Shown one piece after another: positions 25,598 to 34,064 of a stretch of DNA of 64,000 bases. Below the pieces are notes generated by a model. It searched no databases and was not told where the DNA came from. It saw only the letters and a program-made list of their open reading frames with translations. Origin of the DNA: Arenibacter algicola. GTDB lineage: Bacteria; Bacteroidota; Bacteroidia; Flavobacteriales; Flavobacteriaceae. Location: positions 2,728,001-2,792,000 of the forward strand of contig NZ_JPOO01000003.1 in NCBI RefSeq assembly GCF_000733925.1. Reading direction: 5' to 3'. The position numbers and the translations under genes were made by a program. How positions within the stretch are numbered: position 1 is the first letter of the stretch; every line of letters begins with the position of its first letter.

Positions 25598-28171
25598 CTA
25601 TTCCAAATTCCATCCCCCTACCTTCAATTCGGCCTCGGAAGTTCCTTTAAAATTGGCGCAAACCATGCGTTCCTCCCCTGGTAGTAAGTTTATAAAATTA
25701 TCTTCCCAGAATATGGGCAATACAAGTTCTCCCGTCTTTTTATCCATTACCTTTAGGTTAATCAAAAATGCTATATGATCACCGTTGTTCTTAAGTGCTA
25801 CCTTGATATTTTGCTGTTCACTGTCCTGCTCAAAATAATGTGATTGCCCCAACTGGGTTTTAGGCAGCTCATTCAACTGGGTAAAGTCTGCATATACCTT
25901 ACTAGGGGTGTGAAATGCAAATGGTCCCAAATCGGCCTCATAGTCCAACACCTCCTCTTTAGTGGATAGCCAATAAAAATTATTGCTGATCTCTACACCC
26001 GTTTTATCCAACAAACGAAGATCTACAAAATAGGTAGTGGTAAGCCCTTTGAGTTTCCCTAATTCGAAAATAGATTTTGATGAATCCGGATCCAAAGTAA
26101 AGTTTACCTTATCCTCGAACAACATCTCCGACCCTATAGAATATACTCTAATATGGGCAGTCAAATTTTCCTCCGTCCCTTGGCGGTCATTAATGGCATA
26201 AATGTGTTTATCCCCATAATTGTATACAAGACTTAGGGGCAAACATGCTTTTTGGGTAGCGTAAAACGCTGCAGTAGGATTTAAATAATAGTCGTACAAC
26301 TGCCAATACATCTTTGGCCAGGCCGCATTCAACATCCATTGGACAATACCCGTGGATTTCTTTTTGTTGACCTGAAAAGCTTCGAACATAGGCCGCATAA
26401 GCTCATAGTTCATGGCCTGGGCCTTTCTATCGAACTCTTCCAAGGAACTGGGAGCTCCATATTTTTCATCCATGGCCTTGGTAAATCTACTTAAATCGGC
26501 AAACTCATACCGTCCGCAATGAAAATTCCAGGCTTCGCCCAATGGCCACAATTGTTCTTGAGGAATCATCTTTTTTAGACTTTCCAATTGGGGAATCTGA
26601 GCTCCGGGACCGGTTTCTGTATTAAACCCATAGGCACCGCCAAATTTGGTGTCCGTAAACCAATAAACCGGGGCAGTATAGGCATAGGGACCCAACATCT
26701 TTACCCCAGAGGATCCACTAATCTCACTAATTACATCCTCACTGCCTATAACGTGTTGATCACTGCCCACACCACCTGTAGAATTTAAATAAGGCCTTGT
26801 GGGATCATACTTGGCGAAAGTGTCTATATATTTTTGCTCCAATTCCGTAATCGGCACCTTGTCACTGGCAACAGTCCAAACAAAGATACTTGGGTGGTTG
26901 CGAAGCCATATCACCTGATCTTCCCAGGCTTGGGCAACATGGGAAATATGCTCTGGCTTATATACACCTCCAAATCGCTCATTGACCGGGACCCCCATAT
27001 GGATCTCATGCTCCCAATGACAACTCCAACCTACCATTAACAGTATACCATGTTCATCACAGAGGTCGTACAATTTGTGGTCTTTTCCCCAAAATCCTTC
27101 CAAACGAATACAATTGAGATTCATTTGTTTTACGTACTTCACTTGGGCCTCAATACTTTCGTCCGTATCCATCAACAGCATATCATCTGTCCAACCGGCA
27201 CCTTTTATCAATACCTTTTGCCCATTTACCTTATAACCTCTATGAATATCGTTTAACCAATAATCCTGTATATCGCGAATTCCAAATCTCAGCTGGGCAG
27301 TATCCAAGACCGTCTCCTTGGCAACAAATTTTAAATCCAGATTATAGAGATCGGGATTCCCCAAATTAATGGGCCACCAAAGTTTAGGCTCCTTAAAATT
27401 AAGTCCCACAAAATCCTTACTGTCAAAGGTGATCAGCTCTTTATTATTGGGGGACAAGCTTATATTTTTCTTGAACACTATAGCCCCTATGGTCCCTACT
27501 AAATCTCCAGAAATTTCAGCCTTGGAATAATTGGTCAGTTCCGCCGAAACAGTAATGTCGGCCTCTTTCAAGGTCTTAAGATTTACCTTGGTCTTCACAA
27601 AGGGTTTTTCAATTTGTACCCCACCATGAAGGTGCAAGGTTACGGGCCTAAATATACCCATATCCCCATCTGGTGGGGCAGGGTTCCAATCTACAAAGCC
27701 TATACTAAAATCGCCGGGTTGGGGTGGAATTACCTCAATGGCCAAAATATTGGATCCACTTTTAATATGTGTACTTACATCAAAAGAGGTAATTCGAAAT
27801 GCCCCGTCTATATCAGTGGCATCGGCAATGAGTTGTCCATTTAACCAAACATTGGCCTTATAGTTTATACCGTCAAATTTTAAGCTGGCAAACTCATTGG
27901 ATTGCTCCTGTGTGAGTTCAAAACTGCTTGTGTACCACCAGGATACTTTAAATAGTTCTGTTGGGATGGTCTTTAAATTCTCCCCAAAATAGGGGTCTTC
28001 GTAAACCTTGTTGGCCACCAAAGTGCTCAAAACGGTTGAAGGAACGACGGCGGGTAACCAATTTTCCGAAATTGTGGGGTTTGTAGAGATATCACTCCCC
28101 TTTTCCGAAACTTTACTTGAACTCTGGATTCTCCAATTATCCGATAACTTTATTTGGACGGACTTGTGCAT
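25598..28171 (-). CDS. Glycoside hydrolase family 2, exo-beta-D-glucosaminidase-like
   Basis: An 857-aa GH2 protein with the full domain order: sugar-binding jelly roll (residues about 10-180, KVSWWYTSSFEL), Ig-like beta-sandwich (about 190-300), TIM barrel (about 300-610) and further C-terminal sandwiches. At the acid/base position the sequence is VWTVASDKVP (Asp437), not the Asn-Glu of beta-galactosidases; the nucleophile is in FNTETGPG (Glu519). An SD acid/base is the mark of the exo-beta-D-glucosaminidase/CsxA-like branch, so a glucosamine-ended or related glycan is likely. No signal peptide is obvious at this start, so it may act in the cytoplasm or periplasm. Confidence 0.88.
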   Translation of the reverse strand: MHKSVQIKLSDNWRIQSSSKVSEKGSDISTNPTISENWLPAVVPSTVLSTLVANKVYEDPYFGENLKTIPTELFKVSWWYTSSFELTQEQSNEFASLKFDGINYKANVWLNGQLIADATDIDGAFRITSFDVSTHIKSGSNILAIEVIPPQPGDFSIGFVDWNPAPPDGDMGIFRPVTLHLHGGVQIEKPFVKTKVNLKTLKEADITVSAELTNYSKAEISGDLVGTIGAIVFKKNISLSPNNKELITFDSKDFVGLNFKEPKLWWPINLGNPDLYNLDLKFVAKETVLDTAQLRFGIRDIQDYWLNDIHRGYKVNGQKVLIKGAGWTDDMLLMDTDESIEAQVKYVKQMNLNCIRLEGFWGKDHKLYDLCDEHGILLMVGWSCHWEHEIHMGVPVNERFGGVYKPEHISHVAQAWEDQVIWLRNHPSIFVWTVASDKVPITELEQKYIDTFAKYDPTRPYLNSTGGVGSDQHVIGSEDVISEISGSSGVKMLGPYAYTAPVYWFTDTKFGGAYGFNTETGPGAQIPQLESLKKMIPQEQLWPLGEAWNFHCGRYEFADLSRFTKAMDEKYGAPSSLEEFDRKAQAMNYELMRPMFEAFQVNKKKSTGIVQWMLNAAWPKMYWQLYDYYLNPTAAFYATQKACLPLSLVYNYGDKHIYAINDRQGTEENLTAHIRVYSIGSEMLFEDKVNFTLDPDSSKSIFELGKLKGLTTTYFVDLRLLDKTGVEISNNFYWLSTKEEVLDYEADLGPFAFHTPSKVYADFTQLNELPKTQLGQSHYFEQDSEQQNIKVALKNNGDHIAFLINLKVMDKKTGELVLPIFWEDNFINLLPGEERMVCANFKGTSEAELKVGGWNLE

Positions 28172-28184
28172 TCTATATGTTTTA

Positions 28185-28415
28185 TTATTCCTTCTTGGAT
28201 TTTAATTTCTTTATAGTTCTTTTTGCTTTCCACATCATTCCGCCACCAATGGATATTAGTATTAAACCAGCAACCATATCGGTCATATGTTCTACGAAGG
28301 TTTCCGTATAGATCATTGCAAAAAGTACAATAACCCCAAAAGCCATAATGAAAAATCCAAGAGCATTGTTAATTTGAGCGGCCTTTAAGCCCGCATTTAT
28401 TTCATTTGTCTCCAT
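28185..28415 (-). CDS. Small two-helix membrane protein
   Basis: A 76-aa protein of unknown function. Two hydrophobic helices (FFIMAFGVIVLFAMIY and MVAGLILISIGGGMMW) are followed by a basic tail (RTIKKLKSKKE), giving a cytoplasmic C-terminus by the positive-inside rule. It lies 17 bp after another small membrane protein gene and 13 bp before the GH2 gene. It probably belongs to the symporter unit, perhaps as an accessory subunit; that is inference from position. Confidence 0.75.
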   Translation of the reverse strand: METNEINAGLKAAQINNALGFFIMAFGVIVLFAMIYTETFVEHMTDMVAGLILISIGGGMMWKAKRTIKKLKSKKE

Positions 28416-28432
28416 ACTTTTTTATTAAGGGG

Positions 28433-28648
28433 TTAAAAATGATTATAGATCGATGCCAAAATACAAAGTACGGCAATAGACCATAGTTTTAAATTGTTCC
28501 ACCAGTGCCGATCTTCCTTGGCAATGCCTTGGTACACATATTCCGTAGGCAATAACAGCACCAAAAGTCCTATTAGGGCGTACAAAGAAAGAAATATCAT
28601 TTTTGCAGTTTCTTGCGAAACACCGGAAAGCCAGTCAAAATTGAACAT
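28433..28648 (-). CDS. Small two-helix membrane protein beside symporter
   Basis: A 71-aa protein with two hydrophobic helices (MIFLSLYALIGLLVLLLP and LWSIAVLCILASIYNHF) separated by a charged loop (QGIAKEDRHWWNNLK). It starts one base after the stop codon of the sodium:solute symporter, the tightest link in this operon, which suggests that it works with the symporter. I do not recognise a named family. Confidence 0.78.
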   Translation of the reverse strand: MFNFDWLSGVSQETAKMIFLSLYALIGLLVLLLPTEYVYQGIAKEDRHWWNNLKLWSIAVLCILASIYNHF

Positions 28649-28649
28649 A

Positions 28650-30158
28650 TTACAGTTTTTTATTTTCCACTAAAATTTTTGAACTAAACACCAAGCCTTT
28701 AAGTTGTTCTTCGGTATGTTTCTTGGTGAGCAGACTTACTACAACATTAATTATAAACCCTAACAGGAAGGACCACCAGGAAATATAAAGAAAAGGATCT
28801 TCTATGGTGAAGAATTGTTCCTTAAATACATTAAGATATATGGCAAAACCAATGCCTATGACCAATGCCGAAAGACCTCCCCATTCCGTAGTTCGTTTCC
28901 AGAATATTCCTAAAAGAAGAATGGCGAATATGGGTCCTTGGAAATAGGACATAAAGGTTTGTATGGCCACATAAATCCCTGGGAAATCGCTGCTAATTGG
29001 TGAGGTAGCAACTCCAATAAGCAACAGCACCAAGGTGGTAATCTGCCCTACTTTTAAATAATGTTTGTCATCCGCCCCTTTTTTAATAAACGGTTCGTAG
29101 ATATCCTTTGTAAATAAGGTGGCCGTTGAATTCAACAAGGAATCCACACTGGACATAAGCCCTGCAAAAAATGCGGCGAACATAAGTCCGACCAAACCGG
29201 GAGGCAGAATGGATTTGATCATCATTGGCAGCGCCTGATCTCCGTCCAGCAATCCGGGATGAACCACTACAGCCATAAGCCCAGGAAACAAAACCAAGAT
29301 TGGAATAAACATTTTAAGTGCAGATCCAAAAATCATACTCGCCTTTGCGTGCCATTCGTTTTTGGCGGTAAGACAGCGCTGTACAATAGATTGGTTACCT
29401 ATCATGTATGCATTGGCCATAACAAAGGTTAGACCAAATAAAATTCCAGTCCATGGAAAGGGCGATTTCGTATCCTGTGGTTGTATAATATCGAAATGAT
29501 TGCGATACTCGGGTCCCATTGTAGCGATTTTATCTACCATATTATCCCATCCTCCAACTTCGTAAAGACTCAGAAAAACTAAGGCAAAGCCTCCTATAAA
29601 CATTATAACGAACTGAACAACATCGGTCATTATTACAGCAGTAATACCCCCAAAATAGGTATATAGACCAACCACACCGGCAGTGGCAACAATGGATATC
29701 CAGATGGGCCACCCCATAAGAACATTTAATAGAACTGCACTGGCCCAAAAAAGAACCCCCAAATCCAAGGCAAAAAACAGGATCCAGGTAACAGAAGCAA
29801 TAGTCCTTACCTTTTGGTTATACCTTCTTCCCAGGTATTCCGGAATAGTGTACATACCCCCACGCCAGAAATAAGGAATAAAAATAAAGGCCGCCAGCAA
29901 CATTGCAGGAACTGAACCTACCCAATCAAAGTTGCCGACAGAAATACCATATCTATAGGCTTGACCTGACACACCCACAAAATCCAATGCCCCAATGTCC
30001 GATACTACGATCGACATACCAATGGCCCAGAAAGGGAGGCTTTTGCCTCCTAGAAAATAATCTTCGGAACTATTGACAAATTTTTTGAAATATAGCCCCA
30101 GTAATAACATTCCTATTATATAAGCTATTACAATAAAATAATCTATCCCTGCTAACAT
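28650..30158 (-). CDS. Sodium:solute symporter (SSS family)
   Basis: A 502-aa inner-membrane protein with about 13 helices. FLGGKSLPFWAIGMSIVVSDIGALDFVGVSGQAYRYG and the VGLYTYFGGITAVIMTDVVQF block are typical of SSS symporters for sugars, inositols or sialic acid. LLVENKKL forms a short charged tail. It is the first gene of the nine-gene run and faces away from the SusC gene across a 456-bp gap. It most likely imports the monomer released by the GH2 and BNR enzymes with sodium. Confidence 0.92.
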   Translation of the reverse strand: MLAGIDYFIVIAYIIGMLLLGLYFKKFVNSSEDYFLGGKSLPFWAIGMSIVVSDIGALDFVGVSGQAYRYGISVGNFDWVGSVPAMLLAAFIFIPYFWRGGMYTIPEYLGRRYNQKVRTIASVTWILFFALDLGVLFWASAVLLNVLMGWPIWISIVATAGVVGLYTYFGGITAVIMTDVVQFVIMFIGGFALVFLSLYEVGGWDNMVDKIATMGPEYRNHFDIIQPQDTKSPFPWTGILFGLTFVMANAYMIGNQSIVQRCLTAKNEWHAKASMIFGSALKMFIPILVLFPGLMAVVVHPGLLDGDQALPMMIKSILPPGLVGLMFAAFFAGLMSSVDSLLNSTATLFTKDIYEPFIKKGADDKHYLKVGQITTLVLLLIGVATSPISSDFPGIYVAIQTFMSYFQGPIFAILLLGIFWKRTTEWGGLSALVIGIGFAIYLNVFKEQFFTIEDPFLYISWWSFLLGFIINVVVSLLTKKHTEEQLKGLVFSSKILVENKKL

Positions 30159-30335
30159 TGGTTTGGCATTTTGGTTAATTACCTACAAATTAAATTCAAA
30201 TAGAGGTGATTGAATAAGTAAATCTTATTTCATTTACATGGTATATTGACATAAGACCTAGTTTTTTGACTTATTTCAGGGCAATTAAGTTAAAATTATA
30301 GCAGTTTGTATAATGAATGAAGTATCACATAATAA

Positions 30336-30364
30336 ATATTGATATGACCTACCTATATCAATAT
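30336..30364. promoter_or_regulatory. Inverted repeat, candidate operator
   Basis: The arms ATATTGATAT (30336-30345) and ATATCAATAT (30355-30364) are exact complements with a 9-nt spacer. The site lies between the divergent symporter and SusC genes, where a LacI/GntR/AraC-type regulator would be expected to bind. AT-rich sequence makes a chance dyad possible. Confidence 0.4.
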
Positions 30365-30570
30365 ATATAATACCACTACCTATTTTAACCATAAATCGGT
30401 CCCAAATAGTGAGGTTCCAAAATGGTGCAGTTTACCTTTAAGAAATATTCTTACCAAAAATCAAACATATCTTAACCTAAAATTTTCAATATCATAATAT
30501 TGACCCAAAAAGAGGTAAAATTCCATAAGTATCTAATAAAATACTATGCTTTTTGTCGATTATTTTACAA

Positions 30571-30578
30571 TAGTTTTG
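30571..30578 (+). promoter_or_regulatory. Candidate -7 element for SusC
   Basis: TAGTTTTG matches the Bacteroidota -7 consensus TAnnTTTG exactly. A TTTG at 30552-30555 could serve as the -33 box, though the 15-bp spacer is short. It lies 37 bp before the SusC start codon. Confidence 0.4.
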
Positions 30579-30614
30579 TTAACGAAATGCTAATTACTCA
30601 ACCAATTAATACAA

Positions 30615-33600
30615 ATGAATATGAAAAAAAGCAGCTTGAAATTTTTGACTTTCCTTTTGTTCAGCATGGTTTCTGGAATCATGTTGGCACAACAAGGTGT
30701 AACGGGAGTCGTCAGCAGTGATGATGGCGAATTGCTCCCTGGGGTGTCCGTGGTAGTAAAGGGTACTACCACTGGTGTAACCACCGATTTTGACGGAATA
30801 TACAGTATTACTGTTCCTAACAGTAGTGCTGTTTTGGTGTTCTCCTATTTAGGAATGGAAACAAAGGAAGTAGTTGTTGGGAACCAATCTACCCTTAATG
30901 TCACTATGGCAACCTCCTCCGAACAATTGGAAGAAGTTGTAGTAACGGCTCTAGGTATATCTCGGGAAAAGAAATCCTTGGGATATTCTGTAAGTGAGGT
31001 AGGTGGTGATGCTTTGGATAACGTTCCTCAAGAGAACGTTTTAAACGCTCTTTCCGGTAAGGTATCCGGGGTGAATATCAATTCTACTGGTGGTGCAGGT
31101 TCTACTGTAAACATTAATGTTAGGGGCGCAGCTTCGCTGTCCAGTGACAACCAACCATTGTTTGTAATCGATGGTTCTCCTGTAATTAATACGGCTAATA
31201 ACATTACAGAAATAGGTAGGGATAACAAAGTGGATTACGGTAATGCCATTTCTGATATCAATGCAGACGATATTGCCAGTGTTACGGTTCTAAAAGGTGC
31301 CAGTGCAGCGGCACTTTATGGTTCTAGGGCAGGTAACGGGGTTATATTAATTACAACCAAGTCTGGAAAATCTAAAAAAGGATTGGGAGTAACTATAAAT
31401 ACCAGTACCGTTTTTGATATTCCTAGTCGTTTCTTAGATACCCACAATAGGTTTGCAACAGGTTCCAGACCTTATACCGAAGACAATTTCCCGGCGAATT
31501 CCTATGGAGCTATTATCATTGGTGAAACCTCTGCTGCTTGGGCCGGTCCTGAACTGGACAAAGGCATCATGGCAATCCAATGGCCATATAGCGCAGAGGA
31601 AATAGCTAGTGGTGTTCCCGTTCCAAGGGAATTGAAGTCATACAACAATCCAAAGAATTTCTTTCAAACGGCCGTTACGACAACCAATAATATTTCGATC
31701 CAGGACAATACTGAAAAAATTAATTATAGGTTGTCCTATTCGGATCTACAGAACAAGGGAAACATCCCTAATACGGATTTACACAAACATAGCATCAGTT
31801 TAAATTCATCATTGAAGTTAAACGAAAAATTTACGGTTAGTACTAGTCTTAACTACACAAAAACTGGTGCGGACAACAGACCTGTTGGTAACCGCGGGGC
31901 CAACGCAATGCAGGCAGTTTACGAATTGAACCCACATATTGATGTGCGTCAAATGAAAGATTATTGGTTGCCAGGTTACGAAGGCATCTACCAAAATTCA
32001 CCTTATAATTTTGGGGACGATCCAACAGAAACCGAATGGAACAACCCTTATTTCTTAGCTTACGAGAACAACAATGGTTTTGAAAGAAACAGGTTTTATG
32101 GTAATGTTAAAGGAGAGTATAAAATCACCGATGATCTAACGGGTATGGTTCGTTACAACATGGATGAAATTAACGAAGTACGAGAAACCAAATTGTCTAA
32201 AGGATATACTGGAGACATGAATGGGGCCTATGGTATCAACAAAATTTTCACAAATGAAACAAACGTCGATTTCTTATTAACTTACGCCAAAAGACTGGAA
32301 GGATGGGATTTCTCAATATCTGGAGGAGGCAACAAAAGGGTTTTAAAAGGAAACAATTTGTTAAATTCTACCATAAATAGAGGATCTGGACTTTTAACAC
32401 CAGGGTTGTTCACCTTATCCAATATAGCCAACGACAATTTAATTTACTCTTACAACAGTTATGAAAAACAAGTAAATAGTTTGTATGGAATGGCTAGTAT
32501 TGGTATTAAAGATATGTTCTATGTAGACGTTACAGGAAGAAATGATTGGTCCAGTACCTTACCAGACAATAACAATTCCTATTTTTACCCTTCCGTATCC
32601 ACTAGTTTATTGGTTAATAAGCTTCTTGGTTTTGGCAACGGGGTATCCTTATTAAAACTTCGTGCCGGTTATGCCGAAGTAGGAAACGATACTGGAGCAT
32701 ACAACCTACAGCCCACTTTAAATGGCGGTACCTCATGGGGATCAGGATCTTTGTTATCCGTGCCCTCTACGCTACTTAACCCTGATTTAAAACCAGAAAG
32801 TATTTCCTCATGGGAAGGAGGAGCTGATTTGGCCTTCTTTAACAATAGGTTAAGTATGGATTTTACATATTACACCGCCGATAACGAAAACCAAATTTTT
32901 GGAATTGCCCTACCTATCTCCTCAGGGTATAGCTCTAAAAACACCAATGCTGGTCTATTGAGAAGTACAGGTATAGAAGCTGGTTTAAATGCTAACATCA
33001 TAAACTCCAATGATTGGCGTTGGGATATGGGCTTCGTGTTTAACAGAAACCGAACCAAGGTAATTGAATTGGCTGAAGGCATGAATTCCATAACGCTTTG
33101 GACCGATGCCCGTGGTGGTGCTATAACTTGGGTTGGTGAAGAAATAGGAAATATTTTTGATGCTGCACTAGTGCGTGTTGAAGATCCCAACTCACCTTAT
33201 TTTGGATGGCCTATTATTGATGATTCCGGTTTCGAGAGTAGCGACAGAACTAGAGAAGACGCAGACGGAAACAGGGTTGCTCCAATTATTGGCAACTTTA
33301 ACCCAGATTTCACTTTAGGGATGACCACTTCCGCTTCTTATAAGAACTGGAGCATCTCCATGAATTTTGACTGGAGAAAAGGCGGACAGTTTGTATCGCA
33401 AACCCACAGATATGGGGAATCTGATTTACATACCCAACGATGGATTGATAAATTGCACAATTTTAATGACATTGCCGATGTTCCTGCGTACTTAAGGGAA
33501 AACGCGGACCAATTCTTATCTGAAGATGGTGAATTCTATGTATTGGTTGGTGGGCCTACAGCAGCAGATGGTGGTCTTCCTTATACCGAAGGTGGAATTA

Positions 33601-34034
33601 CATTGAACGATGGTGTATTTATGCCAGGGGTTCAAGGAGATTATGACGATAACGGCAACTTCATAGCTACAGCGGAAAACCTTGGGGGTCCTGGAACCGT
33701 GGTTACAAGATACCAAGATCACTACGGATGGGACTTTACCAGAAATGCAACTTTTGATTCCGATTTCGTAAAATTAAGAGAAATTTCACTTACTTATTCC
33801 GTGCCAAGCAAACATATAAAACAAGTAGGACTTCAAAATCTAAATATATCTTTATTTAGCCGAAATATTATCCTATGGACCAAGGCCGATATAGGAATCG
33901 ATCCTGAGATGGCTTTCCAGCACGAATCAAGTACACAAGGAGGAAGTGGTATCCAATTTAAGCAAGGTATAGAGCGCTTTAATATAAATCCATTTACTAT
34001 TCCAATAGGTTTCAAACTTAACGTAAGTTTCTAA
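30615..34034 (+). CDS. susC: SusC/RagA-type TonB-dependent outer-membrane receptor
   Basis: An 1139-aa receptor. It has a signal peptide (LKFLTFLLFSMVSGIMLAQQ), a carboxypeptidase-like domain (LLPGVSVVVKGTTTGVTTDFDG), the VVTALGISREKK linker, a plug domain (NALSGKVSGVNINS, PLFVIDGSPV, AALYGSRAGNGVILITTKSG) and a long C-terminal barrel ending in an aromatic-terminated strand (IPIGFKLNVSF). It takes up oligosaccharides using TonB energy. Its SusD partner starts 30 bp downstream. The divergent catabolic run next to it suggests that it feeds the GH2/BNR/symporter enzymes. Confidence 0.97.
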   Translation: MNMKKSSLKFLTFLLFSMVSGIMLAQQGVTGVVSSDDGELLPGVSVVVKGTTTGVTTDFDGIYSITVPNSSAVLVFSYLGMETKEVVVGNQSTLNVTMATSSEQLEEVVVTALGISREKKSLGYSVSEVGGDALDNVPQENVLNALSGKVSGVNINSTGGAGSTVNINVRGAASLSSDNQPLFVIDGSPVINTANNITEIGRDNKVDYGNAISDINADDIASVTVLKGASAAALYGSRAGNGVILITTKSGKSKKGLGVTINTSTVFDIPSRFLDTHNRFATGSRPYTEDNFPANSYGAIIIGETSAAWAGPELDKGIMAIQWPYSAEEIASGVPVPRELKSYNNPKNFFQTAVTTTNNISIQDNTEKINYRLSYSDLQNKGNIPNTDLHKHSISLNSSLKLNEKFTVSTSLNYTKTGADNRPVGNRGANAMQAVYELNPHIDVRQMKDYWLPGYEGIYQNSPYNFGDDPTETEWNNPYFLAYENNNGFERNRFYGNVKGEYKITDDLTGMVRYNMDEINEVRETKLSKGYTGDMNGAYGINKIFTNETNVDFLLTYAKRLEGWDFSISGGGNKRVLKGNNLLNSTINRGSGLLTPGLFTLSNIANDNLIYSYNSYEKQVNSLYGMASIGIKDMFYVDVTGRNDWSSTLPDNNNSYFYPSVSTSLLVNKLLGFGNGVSLLKLRAGYAEVGNDTGAYNLQPTLNGGTSWGSGSLLSVPSTLLNPDLKPESISSWEGGADLAFFNNRLSMDFTYYTADNENQIFGIALPISSGYSSKNTNAGLLRSTGIEAGLNANIINSNDWRWDMGFVFNRNRTKVIELAEGMNSITLWTDARGGAITWVGEEIGNIFDAALVRVEDPNSPYFGWPIIDDSGFESSDRTREDADGNRVAPIIGNFNPDFTLGMTTSASYKNWSISMNFDWRKGGQFVSQTHRYGESDLHTQRWIDKLHNFNDIADVPAYLRENADQFLSEDGEFYVLVGGPTAADGGLPYTEGGITLNDGVFMPGVQGDYDDNGNFIATAENLGGPGTVVTRYQDHYGWDFTRNATFDSDFVKLREISLTYSVPSKHIKQVGLQNLNISLFSRNIILWTKADIGIDPEMAFQHESSTQGGSGIQFKQGIERFNINPFTIPIGFKLNVSF

Positions 34035-34064
34035 TTAGGCACTTTAAACAAAAAACAAAAAATC

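Larger units (their letters stand above)
30159..30614. promoter_or_regulatory. Divergent promoter region between symporter operon and SusCD
   Basis: This 456-bp AT-rich gap has no coding frame. It must hold the promoters of both the minus-strand catabolic run and the plus-strand SusC gene. It contains two TCAATAT/ATATTGA-type dyads (30336-30364 and 30486-30503). A -7-like TAGTTTTG lies at 30571-30578, 37 bp upstream of the SusC ATG; its nearest TTTG is only 15 bp further left, shorter than the usual spacing. Confidence 0.55.
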
